The notes under the pieces are model-generated. The model was not told where the DNA came from, ran no database searches, and saw only the letters and a list, made by a program, of their open reading frames with translations. Shown one piece after another: positions 1 to 12,018 of a stretch of DNA of 64,000 bases. The stretch comes from Neopestalotiopsis rosae (lineage: Eukaryota > Ascomycota > Sordariomycetes > Amphisphaeriales > Sporocadaceae). The stretch covers positions 2,542,001 through 2,606,000 of the forward strand of contig JALGAS010000007.1 of the NCBI GenBank assembly GCA_023078685.1, given 5' to 3'. A program made the translations under genes and the position numbers. Each line of letters begins with the position of its first letter. Positions within the stretch are counted from its first letter, which is position 1.

Positions 1-814
1 TACATTTGGCGATCTTGTTCGCGCCAACGAGACGATAGATGTTTCCGCTGCCCTTTCGGCCGCGCAACCCTCAGCTCTGACTGCTCGTGGCAAATCCATA
101 GCCCCTCCCAGCTCCGCCTCTCTCGGCACAGTACTGTCCCAAGCCCTCCGGACTGATGACGCCGACCTACTCGAATCGTGTCTCCACGCCTCGGATCTCG
201 TAACAGTTCGCAACACGATTCAGCGCCTAGACTCGTCTCTGGCCGGCATCCTTCTCACAAAATTGGCTTCCAGAATGCACAGGCGCCCCGGTAGAGCAGG
301 CAGTCTGATGACTTGGGTACAATGGACTCTTGTAGCACATGGTGGCGCCCTGGCTACACAGCCCGGTCTGGCTAAGCAGCTCAGCGAGCTCAACAGAGTT
401 CTTGATGAGCGTTCGCGTGGGCTGAGCTCGCTGCTTGCCTTGAAGGGCAAACTAGACATGTTGGAATCGCAGATGCAATTAAGGCGCAGCATGCAACAAG
501 GTGCTGGATCCGACGATGAAGAGGATGATGGCGAGGAGGGTGTTGTCTACGTCGAAGGAGAGGACAGCGACATGGACGTCGACATTGACGACATGGACGT
601 TGACGATGAGCTAGCTGGCGCAAATGGTCTGTTGGACGGCGAAGCCTCAGAAGACGATGATGAGTACAGCGAGGATGACGACGATGCCGATGAGGCTATT
701 GGTGCTGAGGAGCCAGTGGACGAAAATGAGGTGAACCACTCTGATGTCGACTCGTTAGAAGACGAGGACAGCGATGCCGAGGCTGCACCACCGACAAAGA
801 AGGGGCGCAGGTAG
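1..814 (+). CDS. utp5: Utp5/WDR43-like small-subunit processome protein, C-terminal part (5' truncated by window)
   Basis: An open frame enters from the left edge in frame 2 and ends at a TAG at 812-814, giving 270 C-terminal residues. The first half is helical and resembles the Utp12 domain, for example around LGTVLSQALRTDDADLLESC and LLTKLASRMHRRPGRAGSLM. The second half is a very acidic Asp/Glu tail ending in a basic KKGRR, typical of nucleolar ribosome-biogenesis factors. Family knowledge: Utp5 (human WDR43) belongs to the t-UTP/UtpA subcomplex of the 90S pre-ribosome, acting in rDNA transcription and early 18S processing. The WD40 half would lie left of the window. Other Utp12-domain proteins (Utp4/12/13/15 relatives) are alternatives. 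The order of a short Utp12 domain followed by an acidic tail favours Utp5. Confidence 0.8.
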   Translation, partial: TFGDLVRANETIDVSAALSAAQPSALTARGKSIAPPSSASLGTVLSQALRTDDADLLESCLHASDLVTVRNTIQRLDSSLAGILLTKLASRMHRRPGRAGSLMTWVQWTLVAHGGALATQPGLAKQLSELNRVLDERSRGLSSLLALKGKLDMLESQMQLRRSMQQGAGSDDEEDDGEEGVVYVEGEDSDMDVDIDDMDVDDELAGANGLLDGEASEDDDEYSEDDDDADEAIGAEEPVDENEVNHSDVDSLEDEDSDAEAAPPTKKGRR

Positions 815-1567
815 ATCTTTGACACATTCGTAATAAAAGCTGGCGGATTTCAGGAAGAATCAGGGAAGAATTGTATAGAACTATTCAGGAAGCGATACCC
901 GTAGCTATCAAAGCCGCATCAATTTGCACTGGGCCATACTTCCATCATGATCAACACCTTGACAGATCGAGACTTTTTATATACAAAATAAATTCGTTTA
1001 TCGATATACTACGTTGGAACAACTTGTCAAGCGCCTCGCACTTCGCCAATTGCTCTTCATTTGCCGTCTTCATCATTAGTGTCGCTATAGCCATATTTCC
1101 AGGCATTATGTAAGCATATACATGCGTGCACTCTTGAAGCTATTCGTGCAGATCCAGACGTCGAAAAATTGGTGGAGCTTCTCATAAAAGCGTCCAGGTG
1201 TCAATTGACGAATGAGAGTGCGTACATGCAAGTCATGATGCTGAAGTACTTACTGGTGTCGGTACGTACAGTACCTCGCACCTAACAGGCAGGGTTGACC
1301 ACTGTGCAGTACTATGTACACTCTGAGCTCTCCTCAAAAAGCTCGGGCGTCCAAACTCCCCCGCTAAATTGAATTCCGGCGCGTTACCCAGCCTGGGAGC
1401 GCGTCTCTGCTCTCAAGTGTACATTGACCTAGAATTTCGCGGATCTTCGTGCTTCCATCTGTATGTGCAAACTCGTATTGCTCTCGACATTCTTGTACTT
1501 CTTGTGCACAACACAATACTAGCTTTCAATTACCGAATAAACACCCCACCTTGACTTCCATGCCATC
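815..1567. other. Intergenic region utp5-mgs1 with a possible short spliced frame
   Basis: This region holds the 3' flank of utp5 and the promoter of mgs1. Inside it a plus-strand open frame of 53 codons (1103-1261) is bounded by ttccag before it and gtacgt after it. It can be joined to 1310-1372 (acceptor gtgcag, stop TGA), giving a helical-looking peptide. No convincing first exon with an ATG was found. On the minus strand an ATG at about 1107 opens a 51-codon frame over 953-1107. Neither is called as a gene. Confidence 0.3.
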
Positions 1568-3262
1568 ATGGTCGAGTGCCCGATCTGCAGCAAACAGGTC
1601 CAATCGGTGAAAATCAACGATCACATCGACTCACAATGCCAGGACTTCGTCATTGATCCTGCCGCTGCCGCGCCGGTCTCGTCTTCGCCCGCAGGCCCCG
1701 GTCCGGCGCCCTCAACTCAGAATACCTTCTTCTCTTCCCAAAAACGCCCGGCATCGAGCTTCTTCCAGACCCCAGCTGCAAAGAAGCAGGCGACGCCGAC
1801 AGCGCATGGGGTAGCACCAAGAATCCTCCTACCAGTGGCGCATGGCAATGACGCATCCACAAAACTCAATGGCGGTCAAAAGCGCAGATTTGATGAGGGG
1901 CCAGGTCAGGGAGAGGATTCGCCCATGCCCGATGTCAATGGGCAATCAGACGCAGTCGTTGCAGAAGAAACAGGCGGCAGGGTGATCAAGCGGACGAAAA
2001 CGAGCAAAGCGGCACCGTTGGCAGAGCGCATGCGCCCACACAATTTCAACGATGTATTTGGACAAGAGCTCGTTGGGCCGCATGGCGTCCTGCGGTCCCT
2101 GATCGAAACGGATCGAGTCCCTTCAATGATCCTCTGGGGCGGCAGCGGTACGGGCAAGACGACGATTGCGAGATGCATAGCCCACATGGTTGGATCTAGG
2201 TTTATCGAACTGAATGCAACTAGTTCTGGGGTACAGGAGGTAAAAAAGATCTTCACGGAGGCAGAGAATGACCTGAAGCTTACGGGGCGCAAAACCATCA
2301 TCTTCTGCGACGAGATCCATCGGTTCAACAAGGCCCAACAAGACGTTTTTCTTAAGCCCGTGGAAGCAGGTACCATTACTCTTATTGGTGCGACGACAGA
2401 GAACCCAAGCTTCAAAGTCGTGAACGCTCTGCTATCTCGGTGCCGGACATTTACTCTGCAGAAGCTCACGACCGAAGATGTTGGTAATATCCTTCAGCGA
2501 GCTCTACGCATGGAACAGTCTAGCTCATCCACCCCGCCGTCATCCTTATTGGATGATGAGCTTCTCGCATACCTTGCAAACTTTGCCGATGGCGATGCCC
2601 GGACTGCTCTCAATTTATTAGAGCTCGCCATTTCCTTATCAACACGAGAAAATATAACAAAGTCTGACATCAAGGCGTCCCTTACTAAGACGCTAGTATA
2701 TGATCGCGCAGGCGATCAGCATTATGATACGATTTCTGCCTTCCACAAATCCGTCCGGGGCTCAGATGCTGATGCAGCACTCTACTATCTGGCTCGTATG
2801 CTGCAATCTGGAGAAGATCCCCTCTTCATTGCTCGGCGCATGGTGGTCATTGCATCGGAAGATGTAGGACTTGCGGACAATAGTCTCTTAACTCTCGCCA
2901 CATCCACCTATACGGCAACGCAGCAGATCGGCATGCCCGAGGCGAGAATCCCTCTTGCACATTGTGCCGTGGCCTTGTGCCAAGCGCCCAAGTCGACGCG
3001 GGCGTATAGAGGTTTGAACAATGCATACGCGGCCCTGCGCGAACCGGGCGTGGCTGGCCTGCCAGTGCCGATCCACTTGCGAAACGCGCCCACGAGATTG
3101 ATGAAGGACCTAGGGTACGGGGCCGAATACAAGTATAACCCCAATTACAAGGATGGTAAAGTCAAGCAAGACTACCTACCCGACGACTTACTTGGCAGAA
3201 GATTCCTGGAAGACAGAGATCTGGGGACAGTCGTCGATCCGGACCTTGTTGAGGAAGGCTGA
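1568..3262 (+). CDS. mgs1: Mgs1/WRNIP1-type AAA+ ATPase with UBZ4 zinc finger
   Basis: Intronless, 564 aa. The N-terminus carries a Rad18-type UBZ4 finger with C4, C7, H19 and C24, which binds ubiquitin (on ubiquitylated PCNA in the family). A low-complexity Pro/Ala/Gln linker follows, then the AAA+ core with Walker A GGSGTGKTT near residue 191, Walker B IIFCDEIHRF near residue 245 and a sensor-1 type GATTENPSF segment. The C-terminal half matches the RarA/MgsA-like helical tetramerisation region (SEDVGLADNS, YKYNPNYKDGKVKQDYLPD). Family knowledge: Mgs1 acts with PCNA and polymerase delta at stalled forks to maintain genome stability. The ATG at 1568 is chosen because the zinc finger starts at residue 4. 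Length fits fungal Mgs1. Confidence 0.93.
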   Translation: MVECPICSKQVQSVKINDHIDSQCQDFVIDPAAAAPVSSSPAGPGPAPSTQNTFFSSQKRPASSFFQTPAAKKQATPTAHGVAPRILLPVAHGNDASTKLNGGQKRRFDEGPGQGEDSPMPDVNGQSDAVVAEETGGRVIKRTKTSKAAPLAERMRPHNFNDVFGQELVGPHGVLRSLIETDRVPSMILWGGSGTGKTTIARCIAHMVGSRFIELNATSSGVQEVKKIFTEAENDLKLTGRKTIIFCDEIHRFNKAQQDVFLKPVEAGTITLIGATTENPSFKVVNALLSRCRTFTLQKLTTEDVGNILQRALRMEQSSSSTPPSSLLDDELLAYLANFADGDARTALNLLELAISLSTRENITKSDIKASLTKTLVYDRAGDQHYDTISAFHKSVRGSDADAALYYLARMLQSGEDPLFIARRMVVIASEDVGLADNSLLTLATSTYTATQQIGMPEARIPLAHCAVALCQAPKSTRAYRGLNNAYAALREPGVAGLPVPIHLRNAPTRLMKDLGYGAEYKYNPNYKDGKVKQDYLPDDLLGRRFLEDRDLGTVVDPDLVEEG

Positions 3263-4889
3263 GAGCTGTTACATTGAAGCTTGACAGAGAAATCGATCGG
3301 GAAGATCTGGGTATTGGAAAAAAAAGCCCCAGCGACAGGAAAAGTACTGTCTTGAGTTTTCTGCATAGCAAAGGATATTCACATTCTACTTGTTTACAGC
3401 GCTTGCATTGCGTTGAGAGATACCATGTATTATACGACATGTAAAAATGCCCAGATATGAACCAACAAAAGGTAGATACATAGTTCTTGTGGGTTATGCA
3501 CGTGCCAACTCGACTGAGAAATGATCATGATTGTGTGATATTGTATTCCTGCTCAACTGCAATCTGCTGGACGTAGGTCCTCGAGTTATATCCGAACAGT
3601 TCCATTCATATTCATGTATGCCACGCCATGAGAAGGGCAACTCTTACATCACTTGAATTGATCATGTCGAATTACTGGCGTTGGCTACTACATCAAATAC
3701 TCTTGGTCCTAGATTTGTCCAGCCTTGACATGCAAGAAGGCCATCATATCTCGTGTGCCTGCCCGTTTTCCCTTGGTATTGTAGGCTAGTCTGAGGTATA
3801 GTAAAGGAGTCAATCACTTTTCAGGTTTGCCATGATTATGCGCTGAAGAAACGGAGAATAAAGAGAGAAGGAGAGATGATGGGAACACATAGTCGTACTT
3901 CAATAAATAAATCCAGGCAAAAGCTCGAAATAGCTGTAGGAATCGATTTGGGAACATGACTACAGTTTGAATCAATATTATCCATATGAAATAAGTACAG
4001 TAGCAGTAACAACCAAAAATGGTCATAGCATGAATCTATCCCATGATTCACCTCGTTCATATCGCTGTGTTCGACAGCTGGACTAAGCTTAACAATCCGA
4101 CTCCAGTGCCTCACCAACTTGGCTCGGGCAAAATCCGTGGACATATGGTCTACGAACAGTAAATACGGTGAAGTCATACAAGTCATATATAGACCCACCC
4201 TCTTCCACCAACAGACACTCGCTTTGGATCGCAATGGCTAGAATTTCGAAGTGCCTGAATTTGGCGTGAGCCGGGCCCAATTAGTTAGATATAACTAGAT
4301 TTGAAAGACACGTCAGGCCGTACTGCAATGATGAAGGCCTCCGATACGTTGTGAATGTCCCCATCTGCTCTCCATTTTTCTGGGCCATGGGAGTGAATGA
4401 TTCACTCCCAGAGTAAAAAGCGGCAGTGCATGCATCGATGACTTGTCAAATCCGGGCTCTAGGTTGGCCGTGATTGGCTCAAAGCCGGATCATTACCAGG
4501 TTTTCTTGGCACGTGCACTGAGGGCCAGTGGCTTGGGGCTGGAGTCTGGACTCTGAACCAGCGAAAGCCAGTGAAGCCAAACTCATCTTGTCCAAGCGAA
4601 GCCCCGAAAAGTGCGTCAAATTCCCAGCTCGGGTCGGCACGAACAAACATGGGGGGTTAAGTTTGTCATTTGGGCAGTCATTAGATTGGTCCCTGGTTTC
4701 AAAACCAATAACCTATCCCCTCGTCCCCGTACCTCACCTGCGGGCCCCCTATTTAACCTGTAAGACCCAAAAAGTATAAAGAGCGCCAAGGAAAGACGCT
4801 GAATAGTTTCCGTCTTGGCTTTTCCCGGAAACTTTAAAAAAGACCATAAAAACGCACAGCACCGTTGTGGCACAGATAAATCCAATCAC
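3263..4889. other. Intergenic region with an 11-bp-arm palindrome
   Basis: This is 1.6 kb without a convincing gene. The longest frame, on the minus strand at 3836-4234, is rich in Cys, Trp and Leu, has no recognisable motif and uneven composition, and is judged random. Near 4388-4410 lies a perfect inverted repeat. A polypurine and TATA-like stretch (agtataaag near 4777-4785) precedes the next gene. Confidence 0.5.
4388..4410. promoter_or_regulatory. Perfect inverted repeat, 11-bp arms, 1-nt spacer
   Basis: TGGGAGTGAAT and ATTCACTCCCA flank a single G. The site sits about 480 bp upstream of the ATG at 4890. Its core TGAATGATTCA resembles a bZIP-type half-site pair. A role as a transcription factor site is inferred from symmetry and position only. 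Confidence 0.35.
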
Positions 4890-6389
4890 ATGGCCGAACC
4901 ATCAACTATGCAATCGCCCTCACCTGGCGACCCACCACCTTACATTTTGGTCGAGGTACCGCAAGGAACTGCCCCAGAGCGTTATGTGGTGTCGGATGAA
5001 GTCAACAAACCTAGCCTTGGACTGCCGGCGCTGCCAACAAGACCGCTCTCTGCTCCGCCCGCCCCAGTGTCCGAGGAGAAGCCTGTAGTAGGAGTCCTAC
5101 AACATGCAGAGAGCACAAGTAGCATACCAGGCATATCCGCCGGCACTGGCGGCGGCAGCACACCGTCTAGCCCGGTGCCAGCGCAGTCACCAGACGGGAC
5201 CAACGGCGAGGTGGTAGTCGTACAGCAGCAGCAGGAGGAGGAAGCCGAAAAGTCGAGCCACTTTGCCAAGCGCTTCATGGGCAACATGCTGGTGGCGCGG
5301 CTGGGGCGGGCGGGCGTACAGTCGGTCTCGTCGACGGTGAAACTGCCGCTGTACCTGTCTCCCTGGGGCGACAACAACCCGTTCGTGCTGCCCAACCTGC
5401 GCAAGCGCGACCTCGCCCTGGCGGGCGTCATGCACTTTGGCGCCGACGCCCTCATCGGCAGCTCCCTGACCGCCGTCGAGACCGTCGTGGCCCACGGCGC
5501 CTCGTGGACCGCCGAGCAGTCGGTTGACCAGGGCTACGACAAGCTGCGCGGCGGCAACCGGCCTCACAGCGTCAAGCGCACCGCCGGGCTGACCAGCGTC
5601 GAGGTGCGCATCAAGCACAAGCTCATTGGCGAGGAGGCCGAGCTGCGCTTCTTCGAGTCGAGGGGCACCAAGAACGCCCTCAGTTGTGCCAAGGGCTGGT
5701 TCTGTCCTTACCTGTACTGCTCGAGCCGTGTGCCGCAGCTTTCAAGGTTGAAGGATTTCACAGTGGCCGAGGTCGTGGGGCCGGGATTAAAAGGTATGTT
5801 GCGCTGTTGACTCTGAGATCTAATCGTCAATGCTAATTCTTGAAAAACCCCAACAGCCGACGCAGCTCTCGCTCCTACACTGCTGTCGTGCATCACCAGC
5901 GAGGACGCCCCCATATGCCGGCTAGACGCCGGGGAAGACGCCGGGACCTCGAGCACAAACTACAAGCGGTTCGCCATCTTCTTCATGGGCATGTCGCCGT
6001 ACCGCACCGCCTCGGCCTGGTCGCAGGCCAAGGTGCCGGGAGAATCCCGCATCCGCTTCCACCTCCTCACTCACATCCCCGCCATTGTCGTGCCCATCAA
6101 GTCGGACAAGGCCCCCGTGTGCGCCTGGAGCCCCTGGACGCTGGACCAGATGGTGGCAGGCAGGGACGGCTACGCGGCGGACGCGCAGCGCGACGAGATC
6201 TTGCGCTATCTTGACACGGTCATTGATGCCGCCCACATGAGAGAGCAGAGCCAGCAGACCTGGCGGCAGGAACTCTCGACTGCCATTGATCAGATATTGA
6301 CCGGCACAAAGAACATCTCGTCAACATTGGGGTCGATAGCCGACGCCTTTGAGAATGAGCACGGAGGCATAGTAATGTTTAGATTTTAG
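4890..6389 (+). CDS. Conserved-looking fungal protein of unknown function (two exons)
   Basis: Exons 4890-5793 and 5857-6389, with a 63-nt intron (gtatgt...caacag), give 478 aa. The first 130 residues are Pro/Ser/Gly-rich with a Gln/Glu run (VVVVQQQQEEEAEKSS). The remainder is ordered: KRFMGNMLVARLGRAG, then LYLSPWGDNNPFVLPNLRKR, a Gly/Ala segment (GVMHFGADALIGSSLTAVE), a C-terminal FAIFFMGMSPYRTASAW block and a helical tail ending in GGIVMFRF. I do not recognise the family and see no signal peptide or clear membrane segment. The frame is open upstream to 4815, but that codon precedes an implausible Lys/His leader. The ATG at 4890 starts the plausible protein. Confidence 0.75.
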
Positions 6390-6635
6390 AGTGTATAGAT
6401 CTTGTCTAGATCTTTTTTATATATTAACCTAAAATCAAGGACTCATAAAGGCAGCTACTCGAAGGCGCACACTGCCGCCCTATATCCGTTTACCATTCTA
6501 TAACTCTATTATCCAACCAATCGCTGGTATTTCCATATGTAACAATTCTATGCCGCTCGTTTGAGTTGACTTATACCGAAAACAAAATCCAACCCGCATG
6601 ATTTTCAAAGAAAAAAGAAGTAAAAAAAAGAGGGT

Positions 6636-9600
6636 TTACTCGGCCTTCTTGGATGCCTTTGTCCTCAGCTTCATGAGCGCGTACACCAGGGCGTACGAGC
6701 TAAAGGCAAAGAGCACCACGATGCCGGCGTCGCGCCAGCCGTACGAGTAGCTCTCGAGGTTAAGGGTGCGGAGCCAGTCGCTGCCGTTGCTGTACTCGCA
6801 CACCTTGCAGGCCGCCGTGGCGTCGGGGTTGATGAGGTTGCTGGCCGAGCCCGCGCCCATCATGTAGTTGGCGAGGTAGTCGCCGCACGTGGTGCCGTTG
6901 GGCGGGTCAAAGATGGCGAACTCGCTCTCGGCGCAGTTGACGGGCGTGCCCCAGACGTCAAAGACGAGCATGCTGCCCATGAGGTAGTTGAAGGGGTTGA
7001 GGTAGTCTGCGAGACGGAGGATGTTAGCGAGTGTCATCGATCAACGGTTGCCAAAAATGGGTTATCTTGTAAACTTACACATCCAGTACTTCCAGAAAAC
7101 TGTTAGTTGTGAGTAGGGCACCAGAACACCACAGAAGGACACCAAGACACCAATGATGATGGGGTTGACGAGGGAAGCAAAGACGGCGTTGGGTGCGTAG
7201 GCGGCCACGAACTGGCCGATACCCGTGTAGACAAACTCGTACATGAGCATGACGAAAAAGGTGGCGCCGGCGCGGTCCGAGTCGGTCGGGAATCCCACCG
7301 TGTAGTACCAGCAGACAAAGTAGAGGACGGCGCAGATGCAGAGGTAGGGGAACTCGGAGACCACGAGGCCCGTCACAAAGGCGACCCACGAGTACATCTT
7401 GGACTTCTTCTCGCGCGTCTCGAAAATGTCGCGGCGCTCAATGAACAGGGGCTGCAGCTGGTTGATCACACCGGGGGCCACAAAGACAAAGTTGAAGACG
7501 GTGAACAGGCGCATCTGCAGGTCGCCGACGCTGTCGCCAATCATCCAGAAGGAGAATCCGTTGAAGAGTGCCGACGTGACGTGCAGCGTCAGCTTGTTGT
7601 TGATGTAATCCGTGTTGCGGAATAGAGCCGTGTTCATGCGGTTGGCGACGATGCGAATCTGCGACCACATGGGCATGGCAAACTCGTGTCCGTCATCGAC
7701 AGTTCCCGGAGGCTTGGATGCCGCGTCGCTAACCATTCTGTCAAGTTCCTTCTCCACTGCAGTGTGCTCCGGCGACTCCAACCAAACTTGGTTCCAGTCG
7801 CGTCCTTGAGAAAGATGACCAGAGACAACGTCAATCATGTGCTCGGCAGGGTTGGCTTCCTCGGGGCACGGAGCACCATATCTGCCAAAGTAGTCCTTGA
7901 TCGTACCGGCATTGTCACCAATATCACCAAAGTATACCGTCTTACCACCCTTGGCAAGGAGCAAAAGGGTATCGAACTGGGCAAAGAGCTGAGCAGAAGG
8001 TTGGTGAATGGTGACAAGCACAGCCTGACCAACGTCGGCGAGCTTGCGCAGGAAGCGGACAGTGTTGTAGGCGGACTGGCCATCGAGACCAGAAGTGGGT
8101 TCGTCCAAGAAGATCAAGATGCTGGGCTTGGAGACGAGCTCGACACCAATCGTGACACGCTTCCTCTGCTCGACCGTCAAGCCGGCACCGACGTGACCAA
8201 TCAGGGTATCGGCGAGATCGTGCAGTTCCAGAAGGTCGATGATCGTCTCGACGTACTTGAGCTTCTCCTCGCGGGACACGTCGCGGCTCTGTCTCAACAA
8301 GGCAGAGAATTCCAATGCTTCGCGGACCGTGGCAAATGGCTCGTGCACATCAAGCTGCTCGCAGTATCCGGCGGATCGCTGGAAAGAGACTGGTAGAGGA
8401 CGGCCGTCGACCATAATGGAACCGTGGATGGTTCCCTCGGTCTTGCGCTGGGCCAAAACATCAAGCAGAGTCGTCTTACCGGCTCCGGAAGAACCCATCA
8501 GAGCACCGAGCATACCTGGTTTGACCCAACCCTGAACATTGTCCAAAAGCGTACGGTCGCCCGATGGTGTTTTAACCGTGTATGAGAGGTTCTTCCAGGT
8601 AAAGATGGATGTGTTTCTGACTAGATCGCCAGCGGATGATTCCTCGTTCTCGGTAGTCTCTCCACTGCGGTCAGCGCTCCTGGTCATGGTCTGCTTCTCC
8701 GAGACCTGAGATTCGGGATCGGTGTTCAGAGCGCGGGAAACCTTGGCCCTCTCGCGGGGAACCACCAGCGACGCACCGCCTTCGGCAGCTGAGCGCCAGC
8801 GGGTGGTCATGATGATGGTGATGGCGACAAAGAGAACCCACCAGGCCCAAAGGATACCAAAGTTTCTCCAGAGGTGGGAGTGGCTGTACGACAGGGAGGA
8901 CAGGTATGCGTCGCCGTTTACGGTGGTCTCGCCCTGTACTGCACCACCAACACCAGTGCAGGACATGTGAGCCGGGTCGTCGTAGCCCTCGCCCAGAGGC
9001 ACAATGTTCGTGCCAACGCAGGGGATGGTCTTGCCGTGGAACTCGTTGGACATGAGCGCGTCAAAGCCGTAGGCCATGGGGTTGAGCCAAAAGAGCCAGC
9101 TGAACCAAGGGTGCATCTGAGGCTTGGTGATCATGTAACCGTTGTACATTGCGACGATGGAGATGATGAGACCCGATACCTTGGACGCAGCATCAAAAGT
9201 TGGGAATGATGCACCGATGGCGCGGAACATTGCCGTCATACACATTGTTGTTGCCAGGAGAAGAACCCAGTATGTGAAGAAGGCACCGGCGGATAGGGTG
9301 AGCCCAACCATAAAGTACAAGACCAAGGAGAATGTCGAAATTTGGACCAAAAGGACTGGAATATCTGCTGCAATCTGCGCAATACACACGGCAGCAGGGT
9401 GGAAGTAGGCAAAATGCTTGTGCTTGATAAGCACAGGGCGACCAGCAAAAGAATCCGTGACCTCGGACATGGCCAGCAGCGAGTTGAACAAGAGCGAGAA
9501 GAAGATGGCACCCGACTTGATGAACAGACCGCCCGAGTTGTTGGGTGCGTTGTAAAAGAGTGAACCAGAGATGAGGGCCTGCGCGATGACAGAGATCTGA

Positions 9601-11112
9601 GTGCCCAGGAAGGTGGCCTTGTCACCCCAGAGGATTTGGTACTGGCGAGTGACGCAAGCCTTGACCTGGTCAATGAAAGCGACCGTGTTTGGGCTTCCTG
9701 CCGGCAACTTGTGGCTCTTCTCGTTTGCCACTCCCTCCTGGAACAGTCTCGTCTTCTCCTTTGTCTCTTCCGAGCTGTGATGATCGTATTCGGTGATCAT
9801 TTGTGCGTGGATTGATGATTCCTCGTATTTCGCTCGGAGGGTATCGGCGTCTCTAGGGAAAGTATTTTCGTGTTCTTGGCGAATTTGACGTTCTGTAGGT
9901 ACGGTCACACCAGTCAGGAAGTCGGCTACGTTGGCACCGTCCTGGCAGATGAAGCCAAGTTCCTCCATGAAAGGTCGGGCCTGGCTCATGGGTCCGTAAT
10001 AGACTTCTTTGCCGCAGTCCAAGACAAGGACCTTGTCAAACAGGTTGTAGATGCCGTTACCAGCTTGGTATAGTGTAACGATCGAGGCGAGGCCAAGGAC
10101 ATCGGTCATGGCTCGGATGGCTTTAACATATTCCAGGGCACTAGTCGATGTGAGCAACTTTGTTGAGTAAAGGTAGCAGGTATCTATGGTTGATAGAAAA
10201 ATATCACCGCGAAAGTAATAGGGGTGTGGACTTACTTGCTGGCATCGAGACCTCTCGTGCTGTTATCCCAGCAGAATACTGAACCTTTGGTTGCGAGAGT
10301 TTCAATGATTGACACTCTCTTGCGCTCACCACCAGATACTCCACGAACGAATTCGTTTCCAACTTTGGTATCAATAGTGTGCTCAATGGCCATGGACTTC
10401 AACAAAAGATCGCGAGTTTCACAACGCAAGTCCTCGGTTGAAGTAACTCCCTCGGGCAGCTTGGCTGGGACCTTGAGCTTGGTGGCAAAGTCCATGGTCT
10501 GACCAACTGTTAATGTTGGGAAGAAGAGTTCCTCCTCTGTGTTCATGACGATCTGGCCTCGGTATTTCTGGGCCTCCTTGTGATCCATCGAGCCGTAGTG
10601 GACATCGCCAGACACTGAAGCGTAGCCTTCTCGTCGGTTCGATAGAAGACTGAGCAGAGTTGTACATCCAGAGCCTATTTAGTGGTACGTGTTAGTTTTC
10701 AAAGTTTGATTTCCATTCAGTATCAATTTTTATCAGAGTATCACGTACCAGGTCGACCAAGGACCAACAACATCTCTCCAGGCTTGACACAGCCATGACT
10801 GTTGTCCAAAATTGTTTTCAATGGAGGCTTGTGTTTCGACTCGCGGACGAGTTTCGGTATGTTGAATTGCGACGCGAAATTTTCGTGTATGGCGGCATCA
10901 GCACTGATGGCTTTGACTGTGAGGTTCTTCCAGGTGACTCCGAGTTCTCGAGCAGGAAAGCCGGACCGTTGATCCCTATCCCGTAGCTCCACGATCTTTG
11001 GTTTCATCCCCCATGAGTTGTCTTTTTCAACAGAGTTGTCTGTTTCAACAGCGTTGTCTCTTCCATCATACTGAGTAGTTTCACTACCGTGGTAGCTTTC
11101 CTTGTCGGCCAT
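6636..11112 (-). CDS. PDR-type full-size ABC transporter (ABCG), four exons
   Basis: Reading 5' to 3' on the minus strand, the exons are 11112-10749, 10674-10236, 10140-7079 and 7006-6636, giving 1411 aa. The reverse (NBD-TMD)2 order is clear. NBD1 has the degenerate PDR Walker [12 protein letters not shown] (across intron 1), signature [11 protein letters not shown] and Walker [14 protein letters not shown] (ending at intron 2). NBD2 has canonical [12 protein letters not shown], signature [16 protein letters not shown] and [16 protein letters not shown]. Each is followed by about six membrane segments. The C-terminus has [18 protein letters not shown] joined across intron 3. Family knowledge: PDR pumps export azoles, plant defence compounds and other hydrophobic toxins across the plasma membrane. 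The protein is slightly shorter than the usual ~1500 aa because the N-terminal leader is short. It is divergent from a Zn2Cys6 regulator gene, its likely controller. Confidence 0.92.
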
Positions 11113-11779
11113 GACTGCGTTGCAACAAGTCTGCGCAAACCAGAGCAGCACTAGTGTTCAGCCGGCTTCTTATGCGAATGTGGTTGTAGGTTGACTTTGC
11201 AAGGGAAGAAAGCAGTACTGGGCAATGGATTATATTATTATATAGGCTAGGGGTCTTGGTACAGTAACAATCATCTTGAACGGGCCGAGGGGGGCCCCCT
11301 AGCAGATCTAGAATATCTGATATGGCGGACCCAACGGAGTCCTATACCCACTTCGAATTTCGTATTTTCCTCCGCAAAAGATGCAAGTCGGATCTTGACG
11401 GCAGGTAACGCCGACGCCGCTTTGTAATGAGATGACAGACATGACAGATTTGGCCCCAGTGTATCAATCGTTGGACGCGATGGGTAAGGTATGTTTTGCC
11501 ATTTGGCACAGCATCGCCCCACTGACAGGCTTGAGCCTCGTCTTGGTTCCGCGGAAGCGAAGATGGAATCGGGCTCGGCAAGGCGAACCAAAAGGCCTAT
11601 ATCCGTGACCGAACAGATATTTCAGGCACCAGAGTTACCAACAGGATGGAAATCGGTCCTCGGGGTTTCTGGAAGCCCCCGGGCGCGATCCAATGAAGGA
11701 GTCTAGGTGTCAAGGTGGGTTTCTCTCTTGTCGTGAACTGGGACCTGAAGGGGTGCGGGAGTGATGCTTGGCGAATATC

Positions 11780-11797
11780 TCCGCTGACTCAGCGGCG
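11780..11797. promoter_or_regulatory. Palindromic site, copy 1: CCG...CGG around an AP-1/Gcn4-like core
   Basis: The sequence is TCCGCTGACTCAGCGGCG. Its 15-bp core CCGCTGACTCAGCGG is a perfect palindrome apart from the centre base. It combines inward CCG/CGG triplets (typical of Zn2Cys6 dimers) with TGACTCA (typical of bZIP factors such as Gcn4/Cpc1). The identical 18 bp recur at 12019-12036. Binding is inferred. Confidence 0.6.
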
Positions 11798-12018
11798 AGT
11801 TTCTCGCAAGTTAAGATGCAAAGGTCCTCAAGGGAACCAGTCGAGACCACAGCTTTATTGCACTAACCACCTAACTTTCATTAGCCTTAGTGCTGCCTTA
11901 TGCGACCCCTGCTGACGTCTGCTTGTCTGATTTGTGCCAGGACAGTGCCGGTATCCACTGAGTTGCGAGCTCATCCCTGCCGCCAGCCTAAAAAGGACCC
12001 CATCAGTCTTCTTTCACT

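Noticed and set aside
871..1113. 80-codon plus frame after utp5
   Set aside because: Begins with TTG, not ATG; hydrophobic end appears incidental.
3836..4234. 132-codon minus-strand frame
   Set aside because: No motif, Cys/Trp/Leu-heavy composition and no splice partners.
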